DNA of 38,405 bases from an uncultured Mucilaginibacter sp. (GCF_903893715.1 NZ_CAITNG010000099.1:1-38405), one strand, 5' to 3'; counted from the first letter of the stretch, positions 24,544-31,997 are shown. Translations and numbers: made by a program. The notes: generated by a model not told the origin, from the letters alone.

Positions 24544-25908
24544 ATGAAAGTAATTAAGAGCACAAAATTCTGGGTAATAGCAACCCTAACCTGTACTATA
24601 GGTTATATAGTAAGCTGTACGAAAAAAGATCAGGTAATCATTCCCGACTCGGGTTCGGGTTCAACAACGCTGGTATCGTCAAGTACCGCAACGGCACCAA
24701 CAATTGATGGTGTAATTGACCCGGTTTGGGCCAACGCTACTAAACTGAACGTGACCGCCACTGTACCGAATCCCGGTAACGGTACTTTTGAAGGTTATAT
24801 CGGTTTGTCTTACAATGTAACCCTCCGTTCGTTATACGATAATAATAACATTTATTTTTTGGCAGAATGGAACGATGCTGATGCCAGTTTGCTTAATACC
24901 CCTGTATCGTACAATCCAACCACGAAACTTTGGGCCAGGCAATCAAGCGGCTACACCTTTGATGTGAACGGAAACATTACCAGCATACCTTTTAACGAAG
25001 ATAAATTTGGCTTTCAATGGAACATCAACAACTCGGTGGCTAATTTTGCCACACAGAGTTGCTATGCAACCTGCCATATCAATCCCGCTACCGATTCACT
25101 CAACAACCACGTAAATCCACCGGTATTGGTAACCGTACCCGCTAAAGCTGGCGGTAATCACTTTACCAATGGCCCTGCCGAAAAAGCTGATCTTTGGCAT
25201 TTTCACTTAATGCAAGATCAGGTTTATGGTTATGGAGATGATGACTATATAGATTATGCAGGCGGGCAATTAAACGCCAACGGCCGCCACTCTGATGGTG
25301 CTGTGGTAACCGCTACTACATTAGGCATACCTACTTACTCAACAGTTGCAGGCTCTATCACCAATACACAAACTTTAAAAATAACAGGTACTTCAACATC
25401 GGTAACCGTACCAGCCTGGGTAGTTAAAGGCCAAAGCAACGCTTATGCATTAATGACAACAAGTACCACACCCGGACAAGCCGTAGCCACTTTAACGGGT
25501 GTAACCGCTACCGATGGTACCACACCCGCACTATTGGTTACCGCAGTTGATGCCAACGGTGTTTTGACTTTGTCTGACGCGTCTAAAATTGACCCTACAG
25601 CCACAACAGGCTTTAATACCATTTTTGATGCCAATGGCAACATTACCGGTGTTGGTGCCAACGCCATCCCCGGATTGATTATGGAGAAATACCAGGGCGG
25701 CCGTGGTGATTTACCATTTAAAGCTGTTTACACAGGATCGGGTTGGATATTGGAATTTAAAAGGGCATTGAAAACCAATGATGTTGCGGTATTGCAGGAT
25801 GTTGATTTTTCGCCTTTATCGGATGTGAATTTTGGTATCGCGGTATTTAACAAAGCAAATTCGGCGCACGCCATAATGCCGGGCCTCACCTTACATTTTC
25901 AAAAATAA
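24544..25908 (+). CDS. Ethylbenzene-dehydrogenase-gamma-like heme lipoprotein
   Basis: A 454-residue lipoprotein (lipobox Cys 25, GYIVSC) resembling the ethylbenzene-dehydrogenase-related family, the heme-binding gamma subunit of type II DMSO-reductase enzymes. The N-terminal half has the family opening (APTIDGVIDPVWANA), a DNNNIYFLAEWNDAD strand pair and FGFQWNI, followed by a CYATCH motif (Cys 173, Cys 177, His 178; CX3CH), a non-standard c-heme attachment spacing. A KADLWHFHL segment and the C-terminal FGIAVFNKANSAHA also fit the family. A Thr/Ala-rich insertion lies in the middle. The ATG at 24544 begins the lipoprotein signal. It is the first gene of the redox operon; no molybdenum catalytic subunit is nearby. 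Confidence 0.8.
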   Translation: MKVIKSTKFWVIATLTCTIGYIVSCTKKDQVIIPDSGSGSTTLVSSSTATAPTIDGVIDPVWANATKLNVTATVPNPGNGTFEGYIGLSYNVTLRSLYDNNNIYFLAEWNDADASLLNTPVSYNPTTKLWARQSSGYTFDVNGNITSIPFNEDKFGFQWNINNSVANFATQSCYATCHINPATDSLNNHVNPPVLVTVPAKAGGNHFTNGPAEKADLWHFHLMQDQVYGYGDDDYIDYAGGQLNANGRHSDGAVVTATTLGIPTYSTVAGSITNTQTLKITGTSTSVTVPAWVVKGQSNAYALMTTSTTPGQAVATLTGVTATDGTTPALLVTAVDANGVLTLSDASKIDPTATTGFNTIFDANGNITGVGANAIPGLIMEKYQGGRGDLPFKAVYTGSGWILEFKRALKTNDVAVLQDVDFSPLSDVNFGIAVFNKANSAHAIMPGLTLHFQK

Positions 25909-25947
25909 CCACAGGCTGATCTTTTAAATAATTAAAAACGAAGAATC

Positions 25948-26346
25948 ATGTCAAAGAAAAAAATAGTGTTGGGGTTGTTATTGGTCAGTTCGCTGATGAT
26001 ATTGGTGAACAGCTGTACCAAAACAACAACCGTTGTTGAAAGCAACGCGGTTGCCGTAACCACTACCGTAAGTTTTTCGAAGGATATTGTTCCGATACTG
26101 ACCAAAAGCTGCGCTTTAAGCGGTTGCCATGCAGGCTCAATAGCACCCAATTTATCAAGCGCTACAGCCTACACCTCGCTCATTAATGCCAGTTTAGTAA
26201 ATGTGGGAACACCCGAAAATAGCGATGTGTACTTGTGGCTTACCGGTAAAAAAGCCGCTACCATGCCTCTGGGCAGTGCAAACAATCCATCAAATATAAA
26301 TGCATTAATGCTTGCCTGGATAAAACAAGGCGCTAAAAACAATTAA
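25948..26346 (+). CDS. Cytochrome c-like lipoprotein with CX4CH heme motif
   Basis: A 132-residue lipoprotein (lipobox Cys 23, LVNSC). After a Thr/Val linker, residues 43-63 read FSKDIVPILTKSCALSGCHAG, a single heme motif with four residues between the cysteines (Cys 55, Cys 60, His 61), as in many Bacteroidota cytochromes of the planctomycete-type cytochrome c group. Met 106 (KAATMPLGS) is a likely sixth ligand, and the C-terminal MLAWIKQGAKNN helix fits a small cytochrome fold. It would shuttle electrons at the membrane or cell surface. It lies 39 bp after the EB_dh-like gene and 11 bp before the DUF5777 gene. Confidence 0.85.
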   Translation: MSKKKIVLGLLLVSSLMILVNSCTKTTTVVESNAVAVTTTVSFSKDIVPILTKSCALSGCHAGSIAPNLSSATAYTSLINASLVNVGTPENSDVYLWLTGKKAATMPLGSANNPSNINALMLAWIKQGAKNN

Positions 26347-26357
26347 AGAAACGGATC

Positions 26358-27320
26358 ATGAAAAAACAAAATAAATATAAATTGGCAATTACCGGCCTTG
26401 CGGGGGCATGCCTTATGGCGGCGCTGTGCTGTAGCCCGGCCCAATTAAAAGCGCAGGCTAAAACGGCTAAGGATACCAGCGCAAAAGCAAAAGACACAGC
26501 AGCCGAAGCGCCTGTAATTAAGAAGAAATCGTATACAAAAAATACATTCGAAGGTAATTACCTGATTGATAACGAAACAGTAATGGTACCTATAAAAGGG
26601 ACTTCTGAGTTCGATATTCAACACAGGTTCGGTACTATGGAACACCATTTTACCGATTTGTTCGGGATATTTGGCGGTGCTACCATGCGTTTAGGTTTTA
26701 GCTACACACCGCTAAATAACCTGCAAGTGGGCTTTGGCGCCACCAACGAAAGGATGCAGGTGGATTGGAACGCTAAGTACGCCCTATTAAAACAAACAAA
26801 AAACGGCAGCATGCCGGTAAGCGTAACCTATTATGGCGATGCCGCAATGGATACCCGTAAAAAAGATGCTACTACTTTGTTTATCACCACCAGCGACCGT
26901 TTTAGCTACTTTAACCAGATACTGATAGCCCGTAAGTTTAGCGAAGACTTATCGGTACAGGTTGGCCCGAGCTGGAGCCATTTTAATAATCTGCAAGGTT
27001 ATACCGACAATGAAGGTGTGGTGCACCCGATATGGAATAACGACAGCTTTTCGTTCTCCGCATCGGGCAGGTATAAAATATCGCCAAAAACAGCCATCAT
27101 AGCCAACTACGATCAGCCATTGACACAGCACCCGGCCGATAATCCGCATCCTAATATCAGCTTTGGTTTAGAGATGAAATCGAGCGGGCACGACTTTGAA
27201 GTATTTTGCGGAAACTACAGCTCGTTGATACCACAGAACAATAATTTGTACAATCAGAATGATTTTACAAAAGGGCAGTTCCTGATTGGTTTTAACATCA
27301 GCAGGTTATGGAATTTTTAA
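26358..27320 (+). CDS. DUF5777 outer-membrane beta-barrel protein
   Basis: A 320-residue exported protein. The N-terminus has a signal segment and a Lys/Ala/Thr/Asp-rich linker (residues about 30-55). The rest is beta-strand-rich: FDIQHRFGTMEHHFTDLFGI, then LGFSYTPLNNLQVGFGATNE, KYALLKQTKNG and a C-terminal FLIGFNISRLWNF closing strand with terminal Phe, all fitting DUF5777 barrels. In its operon it is the only outer-membrane candidate, so it could hold or admit the lipoprotein cytochromes encoded around it. That porin-cytochrome idea is inference. Confidence 0.8.
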   Translation: MKKQNKYKLAITGLAGACLMAALCCSPAQLKAQAKTAKDTSAKAKDTAAEAPVIKKKSYTKNTFEGNYLIDNETVMVPIKGTSEFDIQHRFGTMEHHFTDLFGIFGGATMRLGFSYTPLNNLQVGFGATNERMQVDWNAKYALLKQTKNGSMPVSVTYYGDAAMDTRKKDATTLFITTSDRFSYFNQILIARKFSEDLSVQVGPSWSHFNNLQGYTDNEGVVHPIWNNDSFSFSASGRYKISPKTAIIANYDQPLTQHPADNPHPNISFGLEMKSSGHDFEVFCGNYSSLIPQNNNLYNQNDFTKGQFLIGFNISRLWNF

Positions 27321-27384
27321 TCGTAACAAAAAGGCAATTACCCTGTTCACCTAACAACAATATAAAACCCCAAAAACAAATCTC

Positions 27385-27792
27385 ATGAAAAGTAAATTAG
27401 TCTTAGCAACAGCAACATTGGCCATAGGGTTGATGACGGCAGCGTTCACACTGGTACAACAGCCAAAGCCATGGCCTGTGCCCGACAAGAACGCCAAAAT
27501 GGCAAATCCGGTTAAGTCGAGTAAAGAGTCAATAGCCGATGGTAAATCGCTATGGAGTGTTAACTGCGCATCATGCCACGGTAAAGGTGGATTAGGTGAT
27601 GGAAGCAAGGCAGCACAGTTAAAAACCATCCCGAATGATTTAACCAAGGCTGATTTTCAATCACAGTCTGACGGAGCTATTTTCTACAAAATATCCGAAG
27701 GCCGTGATGATATGCCAAGTTTTAAAAAGAAACTTCCGGATGCCGAAGATATTTGGAACCTGGTAGTTTATGTACGTACATTAAAAAAGTGA
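27385..27792 (+). CDS. Class I cytochrome c
   Basis: A 135-residue exported monoheme cytochrome c. A signal peptide or N-terminal anchor covers residues 1 to about 24. The heme motif is CASCH (Cys 61, Cys 64, His 65), followed by GKGGLGDGSKAAQL, and the probable Met ligand is in GRDDMPSF; the C-terminal IWNLVVYVRTLKK helix is typical of cytochrome c class I. It would carry electrons in the periplasm to or from the neighbouring NrfD/iron-sulfur unit. It is the last gene before a strong terminator, with a 64-bp gap after DUF5777. Confidence 0.92.
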   Translation: MKSKLVLATATLAIGLMTAAFTLVQQPKPWPVPDKNAKMANPVKSSKESIADGKSLWSVNCASCHGKGGLGDGSKAAQLKTIPNDLTKADFQSQSDGAIFYKISEGRDDMPSFKKKLPDAEDIWNLVVYVRTLKK

Positions 27793-27812
27793 TATAGGTT
27801 TTATAATTGGTT

Positions 27813-27846
27813 AAAGGGGTCCGGCTTATGCCGCACCCCTTTTTTG
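27813..27846 (+). terminator. Strong intrinsic terminator ending the cytochrome operon
   Basis: AAAGGGGT pairs with ACCCCTTT and CGGC with GCCG around a TTAT loop (one C-C mismatch), followed by a run of T. It separates the cytochrome operon from the iron-sulfur/NrfD operon. Confidence 0.9.
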
Positions 27847-27881
27847 TTTTGTGATTTAACATCGGATTAAGTATTGTTTTG

Positions 27882-27893
27882 TGATTTCGGTCA
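27882..27893 (+). promoter_or_regulatory. CRP/FNR-type operator before the iron-sulfur/NrfD operon
   Basis: TGATTTCGGTCA has the TGA-N6-TCA core and differs by one base from the first site before the cytochrome operon (TGATTTCAGTCA). The flanks also agree: TTGTT lies upstream and AACTG about 20 bp downstream in both places. The centre lies 85 bp before the ATG at 27973. Confidence 0.6.
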
Positions 27894-27972
27894 TGTTTTT
27901 AACTGCCGCTAATCATAGTTTAAGCTAAAAAGCAAGCATAACTTTATCGCAATCAATAACGAAAGAATATTT

Positions 27973-28254
27973 ATGGACAGCAACGATAATATAAACCCTA
28001 AAGACCCCTCATCGCGCAGGAAATTCGTTTTAGGGGTAGGGGCATTTTCTGTATTTGCAGCAGCCGCGGCAGTGGTAGGATTTCCGCTATCGTTTAAAAA
28101 AAGCCCAAAAGGTGCGCCAACTTGCCAACCTGAAAGCAAAAAGATAACCATGCTCACCCAAGATGGGCAATTGGTTGAGATCGACCAGGAACTGATTACC
28201 TCGGCGGCAAAAAAGGTAAGCAACCAGGAGTTGCAAAACTGGATAAAAAAATAA
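27973..28254 (+). CDS. Small Tat-signal protein sharing the N-terminal element of the iron-sulfur subunit
   Basis: A 93-residue protein with a twin-arginine motif (SSRRKFVLG, Arg 15-Arg 16), then a hydrophobic segment of about 20 residues and a short soluble tail. Residues 57-71 (KITMLTQDGQLVEID) align without gaps to residues 48-62 of the next gene's product (KVKLLSVDGEVIEVD). There is no cofactor motif; Cys 51 is the only Cys. It lies 24 bp before the iron-sulfur gene. It may be an assembly or anchoring factor of the complex, or a membrane-anchored small subunit. No named family is recognised. Confidence 0.7.
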   Translation: MDSNDNINPKDPSSRRKFVLGVGAFSVFAAAAAVVGFPLSFKKSPKGAPTCQPESKKITMLTQDGQLVEIDQELITSAAKKVSNQELQNWIKK

Positions 28255-28278
28255 GCATCACACCATAATATAACAGTA

Positions 28279-29220
28279 ATGGAACAAGAGAATAATTCGA
28301 GACGCGACTTCCTGGTAACCGGGTTGGTTGCCGCAGCTGCCAGTGTGGTGGCGGGATGCGCGCCCAAGAGCAATGTTTTTGAAGCCGCAGCCGATGAGCA
28401 GGTAATGCCATCTGGGAAAAAAGTTAAACTGCTATCGGTAGATGGCGAAGTGATTGAGGTGGATGCTGCTTTTTTAAAACCGGTACCGCATATGCCGCCC
28501 GTTTCAAACAGCGAAGCCAGAATAGGTATTCCGGGCAAAAAGTTTGTGATGGTAATTGACCTATCGCGTTGCAAAAACCTGAAGAAATGCCAGGCTGCCT
28601 GTAACCATGCCCACGACCTGAACCCCGGCGAAAACTGGATAAAAGTTGACCCGATGAAAAACTCGGAACACTCGGCGCCTTATTGGGAGCCAACAACCTG
28701 CATGCATTGTGATGACCCCCCTTGTGTTAAGGTTTGCCCTGTCGATGCCACTTTTAAACGCCAGGACGGTATTGTGCTGATTGACAGCGACCGTTGTATC
28801 GGATGTCGCTTTTGTATGGCTGCCTGCCCGTATTCAACCCGTGTGTTTAATTGGGGCGCACCGCAAATATCCGAAGAAGTTGCCGCGCAACCATACTCGT
28901 GCGAAACCAGCATCCCGCAAAAGAAAGGCACTGTTGGCAAATGCGATTTTTGTGCAGATATGAGCCGTATGGGCGAATTACCGCACTGTGTTTCGGCTTG
29001 CCCCAATGGTGTTTACGCTTTTGGCGACCTGAACGAAGATTCGGTTACCAATGGCGCTGAAACCTTCAGGTTTAGCGATTTGATTCGCGATAAGGCCGGC
29101 TACCGTTTAATGGAAGACCTGGGCACCAAACCAAGTGTTTACTACCTGCCGCCCGTAAACCGAAACTTCCCGTTTGAGTCGGGCCTGGAAACTGATAGCT
29201 TACAAAACCCTAAAAACTAA
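28279..29220 (+). CDS. Tat-exported 4Fe-4S ferredoxin-like lipoprotein (NrfC/DmsB/PsrB type)
   Basis: A 313-residue electron-transfer subunit expected to wire an NrfD-type membrane partner to other carriers. It has a Tat motif (SRRDFLVTG, Arg 8-Arg 9) and a lipobox-like VVAGC at Cys 27, so it may be a Tat lipoprotein. Four cluster motifs are seen: CMHCDDPPCVKVC (141-153), CIGCRFCMAAC (173-183), CDFC...CVSAC (222-241), and an incomplete first motif at 98-108, CKNLKKCQAAC, where the usual second Cys is Leu 101. So 15 of 16 ligands are present. The NrfD gene follows 6 bp later. There is no molybdopterin subunit in the operon. Confidence 0.9.
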   Translation: MEQENNSRRDFLVTGLVAAAASVVAGCAPKSNVFEAAADEQVMPSGKKVKLLSVDGEVIEVDAAFLKPVPHMPPVSNSEARIGIPGKKFVMVIDLSRCKNLKKCQAACNHAHDLNPGENWIKVDPMKNSEHSAPYWEPTTCMHCDDPPCVKVCPVDATFKRQDGIVLIDSDRCIGCRFCMAACPYSTRVFNWGAPQISEEVAAQPYSCETSIPQKKGTVGKCDFCADMSRMGELPHCVSACPNGVYAFGDLNEDSVTNGAETFRFSDLIRDKAGYRLMEDLGTKPSVYYLPPVNRNFPFESGLETDSLQNPKN

Positions 29221-29226
29221 TTCACC

Positions 29227-30540
29227 GTGGAAAATTCAGATTCGATAGCCAACAATAAAATAATAAACGACCTGTTGCCCCAAAAATTTGGAAAGGCAGG
29301 TAAAATATGGACCGGTGTTTTGGTGGCCATTTGTTTATTTGGTCTGTATGCCTATTATCGCCAGTTAAGGTATGGTTTGATTGTTACCTCCATGCGCGAT
29401 TATGTGTCGTGGGGTATTTACATCTCTAATTTTGTGTTCTTTGTCGCCATTAGCCTGGTAGGTTCGCTAATAACCGCCGTTTTTAGGCTGGCCGGTGTGC
29501 ATTGGAGTACGCCGCTTACCCGCATTGCCGAAATGATAGCCGTTGCGGCCATTATATTCGCCTCGCTCATTATCATTGTTGATATGGGTAGCCCTGAGCG
29601 GTTTTACAACCTGTTTATACACGGCAGACTCCAATCGCCCATTATCTGGGACGTAATCGTTATCACAACTTATTTCTTTATCAGTATCCTGTTGCTGTAT
29701 TTCCCGTTGCTACCCGATATTAAGATATTGCTTACGTTTAAAGAACGGTCAGGGCCAAGGCTGAATAAGTTTTACGGTTACATCGGCTCATTTTGGAAAG
29801 GCCTTCCGGAGCAATATAAATTGGGCGACAAGGCCATCAATATTTTGTGCATAACCATTATCCCGGTAGCGTTTACCATTCACACCGTAACATCGTGGTT
29901 GTTTGCCACCACCTACCGCCCTGGTTGGGATAGTACCAACTTTGGTGCTTATTTTATTGCAGGTGCATTTTTGGTAGGGGCAGGCTCGGTTGTAGTCGCC
30001 ATGTATGTTTTCAGAAAAGCATACCATCTCGAAAAGTATATAACTGAAGACCATTTTGAAAAAATGGGCCGTATACTGGTGATGCTGGCTATGCTTTACC
30101 TGTATTTTAACATCAATGAGTTTTTGACACCCTTCTTTAAGATGAAAGAATCCGAAGCAGCCTATTTGAACGGCCTGTTCACCGGCGATTTCTCGGTGGT
30201 ATTCTGGTTCGCTATTTTAACAGGAATGATTGTGCCGACCATTATCCTACTCTTCAAAAAAGGGAGGAAACCCTTGCCGGTGATGATAGCAGGCATTATG
30301 GTGGTTATTGGTGCCTGGTTTAAACGTTATTTAATTGTAACCCCGACTTTGCTGCACCCATTTTTACCCATGCACGATGTACCTGCCAGTTATAGGCACT
30401 ATTTTCCAAGCTGGGAAGAATGGGCTATCACTTTCGGCTCATTGGCCGGTGTAATGCTGGTTATCACTATCCTTGCGCGTATATTCCCAATTATCCCAAT
30501 TCAAGAAACTATAACAGAGCAACATGAAATCGCTGAATAA
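29227..30540 (+). CDS. NrfD/PsrC-family quinone-reactive membrane subunit
   Basis: A 437-residue integral membrane protein with about ten transmembrane helices, of the NrfD/PsrC polysulfide-reductase membrane subunit family that oxidises or reduces menaquinone. Typical segments are the N-terminal YVSWGIYISNFVFFVAISLV, LIIIVDMGSPERFYN and the VTSWLFATTYRPGWDST loop. It has no heme ligand pattern of cytochrome b. The start is a GTG at 29227 directly after the iron-sulfur gene; no in-frame ATG fits. Its 3' end overlaps the following gene by 17 bp. Together with the iron-sulfur subunit it resembles the core of ACIII, Qrc or Psr complexes. Confidence 0.92.
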   Translation: MENSDSIANNKIINDLLPQKFGKAGKIWTGVLVAICLFGLYAYYRQLRYGLIVTSMRDYVSWGIYISNFVFFVAISLVGSLITAVFRLAGVHWSTPLTRIAEMIAVAAIIFASLIIIVDMGSPERFYNLFIHGRLQSPIIWDVIVITTYFFISILLLYFPLLPDIKILLTFKERSGPRLNKFYGYIGSFWKGLPEQYKLGDKAINILCITIIPVAFTIHTVTSWLFATTYRPGWDSTNFGAYFIAGAFLVGAGSVVVAMYVFRKAYHLEKYITEDHFEKMGRILVMLAMLYLYFNINEFLTPFFKMKESEAAYLNGLFTGDFSVVFWFAILTGMIVPTIILLFKKGRKPLPVMIAGIMVVIGAWFKRYLIVTPTLLHPFLPMHDVPASYRHYFPSWEEWAITFGSLAGVMLVITILARIFPIIPIQETITEQHEIAE

Positions 30541-31405
30541 TATCAAAACCGCTGTATTGTCCATTGCAATTTTGTTTTCGGGCTATCATGGCTTTTCGCA
30601 AGGCGCAACCAAAGGGGACCTCAGTGTGGCGCTAAGTTACTTTAGTGTAAATAACCAGGTGCCGTACATCACCGCTAAGGTAAAAACCAAAATAGATGGC
30701 AGGTTTCAGCCAGTGGCCGGTATTAGCTTGAAACTGTTTTTAGATAAAGACTCTACAGGTACCTTTATCGGAAAGGTAACTACTAACGAAAATGGCGAAG
30801 CTTCGACCACTATCCCCGTTTCGGTAAAAAAAGAGTGGACCACTTCAACCAAACATATCTTTTTGGCCACTTTTAACGGAAACAAAAAATATTACGCGGC
30901 AAAAGGCGACCTCACTATATCACAAGCCAAAATATTGATAGATGCCGGTAGCGATAAGAAGATAACCGCTTCTGTGCTGGAATTGAAAAACGGTACATGG
31001 GTACCTGTAAATGCTGTCGACGTTAAGATAGGGGTGAAACGTTTAGGATCAGACCTCCCCGTGGGTGATAAGCCTACGGTTACCACGGATTCTACAGGCA
31101 CTGCTGCGGCTGATTTTAAACGCGACAGTATCCCCGGCGATGCCAAAGGCAATATTACGCTGGTTGCCCGTGTTGAAGACAACGACACCTACGGTAACCT
31201 GGTGATAGAAAAAACAGTACCATGGGGCGCTAAATTTATCCCGCTAAGTAATTTTAATGAGCGCTCCCTTTATGGTACAAGGTATAAAACACCTATTTGG
31301 CTATTGGTGGCTGCTTATTCCATCTTGATTGCGGTTTGGGGTATCCTGATAACGTTGGTGGTGAGTGTTTTCAAGATAAAGAAACTTGGCGAAACGCAAG
31401 CTTAA
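30524..31405 (+). CDS. Membrane-anchored Ig-like extracytoplasmic protein
   Basis: A 293-residue protein with a signal peptide (to about residue 25, YHGFSQ). Two beta-sandwich domains follow, each with the pattern of Ig-like/Big-1 repeats (GISLKLFLDKDSTGTFIGKV...TNENGEASTTI, then AVDVKIGV...TTDSTGTAAADF), and a C-terminal transmembrane helix (about 261-283) with a short basic cytosolic tail (KIKKLGETQA). The gene overlaps the NrfD gene by 17 bp, so it is almost certainly part of the complex. It could hold a cytochrome or outer-membrane partner near the NrfD unit. No named family is recognised. Confidence 0.7.
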   Translation: MKSLNNIKTAVLSIAILFSGYHGFSQGATKGDLSVALSYFSVNNQVPYITAKVKTKIDGRFQPVAGISLKLFLDKDSTGTFIGKVTTNENGEASTTIPVSVKKEWTTSTKHIFLATFNGNKKYYAAKGDLTISQAKILIDAGSDKKITASVLELKNGTWVPVNAVDVKIGVKRLGSDLPVGDKPTVTTDSTGTAAADFKRDSIPGDAKGNITLVARVEDNDTYGNLVIEKTVPWGAKFIPLSNFNERSLYGTRYKTPIWLLVAAYSILIAVWGILITLVVSVFKIKKLGETQA

Positions 31406-31431
31406 GCCCTTAGTTTAATCATTGCTAAATT

Positions 31432-31469
31432 ATTTAAACTATAAATTCTATGTATTTTATAGTTTAAAT
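31432..31469. repeat. 14-bp perfect inverted repeat
   Basis: ATTTAAACTATAAA (31432-31445) and TTTATAGTTTAAAT (31456-31469) form a perfect 14-bp dyad with a 10-nt spacer. It lies between the end of the redox operon and the DUF4395 gene, covering the -33 region of the latter's promoter. It may be an operator or an AT-rich terminator. Confidence 0.6.
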
Positions 31470-31480
31470 GATTTGTTGTT

Positions 31481-31488
31481 TACATTTG
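31481..31488 (+). promoter_or_regulatory. -7 promoter element of the DUF4395 gene
   Basis: TACATTTG matches TAnnTTTG perfectly and lies 21 bp before the ATG at 31510, which predicts a 5' leader of about 18 nt. The -33 position lacks TTTG, which may mean that an activator is needed. Confidence 0.6.
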
Positions 31489-31509
31489 CAGCGTCAACAT
31501 CTTTTGCAA

Positions 31510-31962
31510 ATGAGTAACACCCCCATAAATTGCCCCGCTGACCTGGTTTTGGTTAATCAAAATAAAATAAGGATTATAGCTTTACAAGTTTGGTTATTGG
31601 CCATTGTGTTTTGGCTTACGCATATCGCTGCTAGTGTTGCCTTATTAGTGGTCGATTTTTTTCTCCGTTCATTCAGTCTTCAGCAATATAGCCCCTTGGC
31701 ATTTATTGCCGATGCTGTAATAAAACAATTGCATATTAAAAGTAAACAGGTAGATCAGGCGCCTAAACGCTTCGCTGCGCGCATGGGGTTTGCCATCACT
31801 TCACTATTGCTGCTGCTTAATATTATTGGTATCGCTTTATTGGTTAACGCAATTGTAGCGCTATTGATTTTCTTTTCGTTCCTGGAGTCGTTTTTCGGCA
31901 TTTGCGTGGGCTGTCACATTTATACCTATTGGATTAGGGTGACAAGAGTGTTTTCAAAATAA
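31510..31962 (+). CDS. DUF4395 family membrane protein
   Basis: A 150-residue membrane protein. The N-terminus has INCPADLVLVNQNKIRIIALQ (Cys plus the VN-N-R signature of DUF4395), then hydrophobic segments near 22-45 and 90-125, and the C-terminal LESFFGICVGCHIYTYWIR typical of the family. The CVGCH there looks like a c-heme motif, but the family normally has a CxGC element at this membrane-embedded position, so I do not call heme. Family members are often fused to or beside thioredoxin-like or rhodanese genes, but none is here. The ATG at 31510 follows a clear -7 element; the in-frame extension to 31468 would start before the promoter. Confidence 0.8.
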   Translation: MSNTPINCPADLVLVNQNKIRIIALQVWLLAIVFWLTHIAASVALLVVDFFLRSFSLQQYSPLAFIADAVIKQLHIKSKQVDQAPKRFAARMGFAITSLLLLLNIIGIALLVNAIVALLIFFSFLESFFGICVGCHIYTYWIRVTRVFSK

Positions 31963-31972
31963 TGGTAAAGGG

Positions 31973-31997
31973 GGGCTTTCAACATCCGCTAAAGCCC
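31973..31997. terminator. Possible stem-loop between convergent genes
   Basis: GGGCTTT (31973-31979) pairs with AAAGCCC (31991-31997) over an 11-nt loop, between the stop codons of DUF4395 and the convergent DUF5686 gene. There is no T-run on either side, so terminator function is doubtful. Confidence 0.3.

Noticed and set aside
24544..25908. Assigning the EB_dh-like protein to a functional ethylbenzene dehydrogenase or DMSO reductase
   Set aside because: No molybdopterin catalytic subunit, matching beta subunit or assembly chaperone of that enzyme class is encoded in the operon. Only the heme-binding domain is shared.
31903..31917. CVGCH in the DUF4395 protein as a c-type heme motif
   Set aside because: The motif falls at the end of a predicted membrane helix where DUF4395 proteins normally carry a CxGC element. 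No signal peptide or other cytochrome feature is present, so the CXXCH match is probably coincidental.
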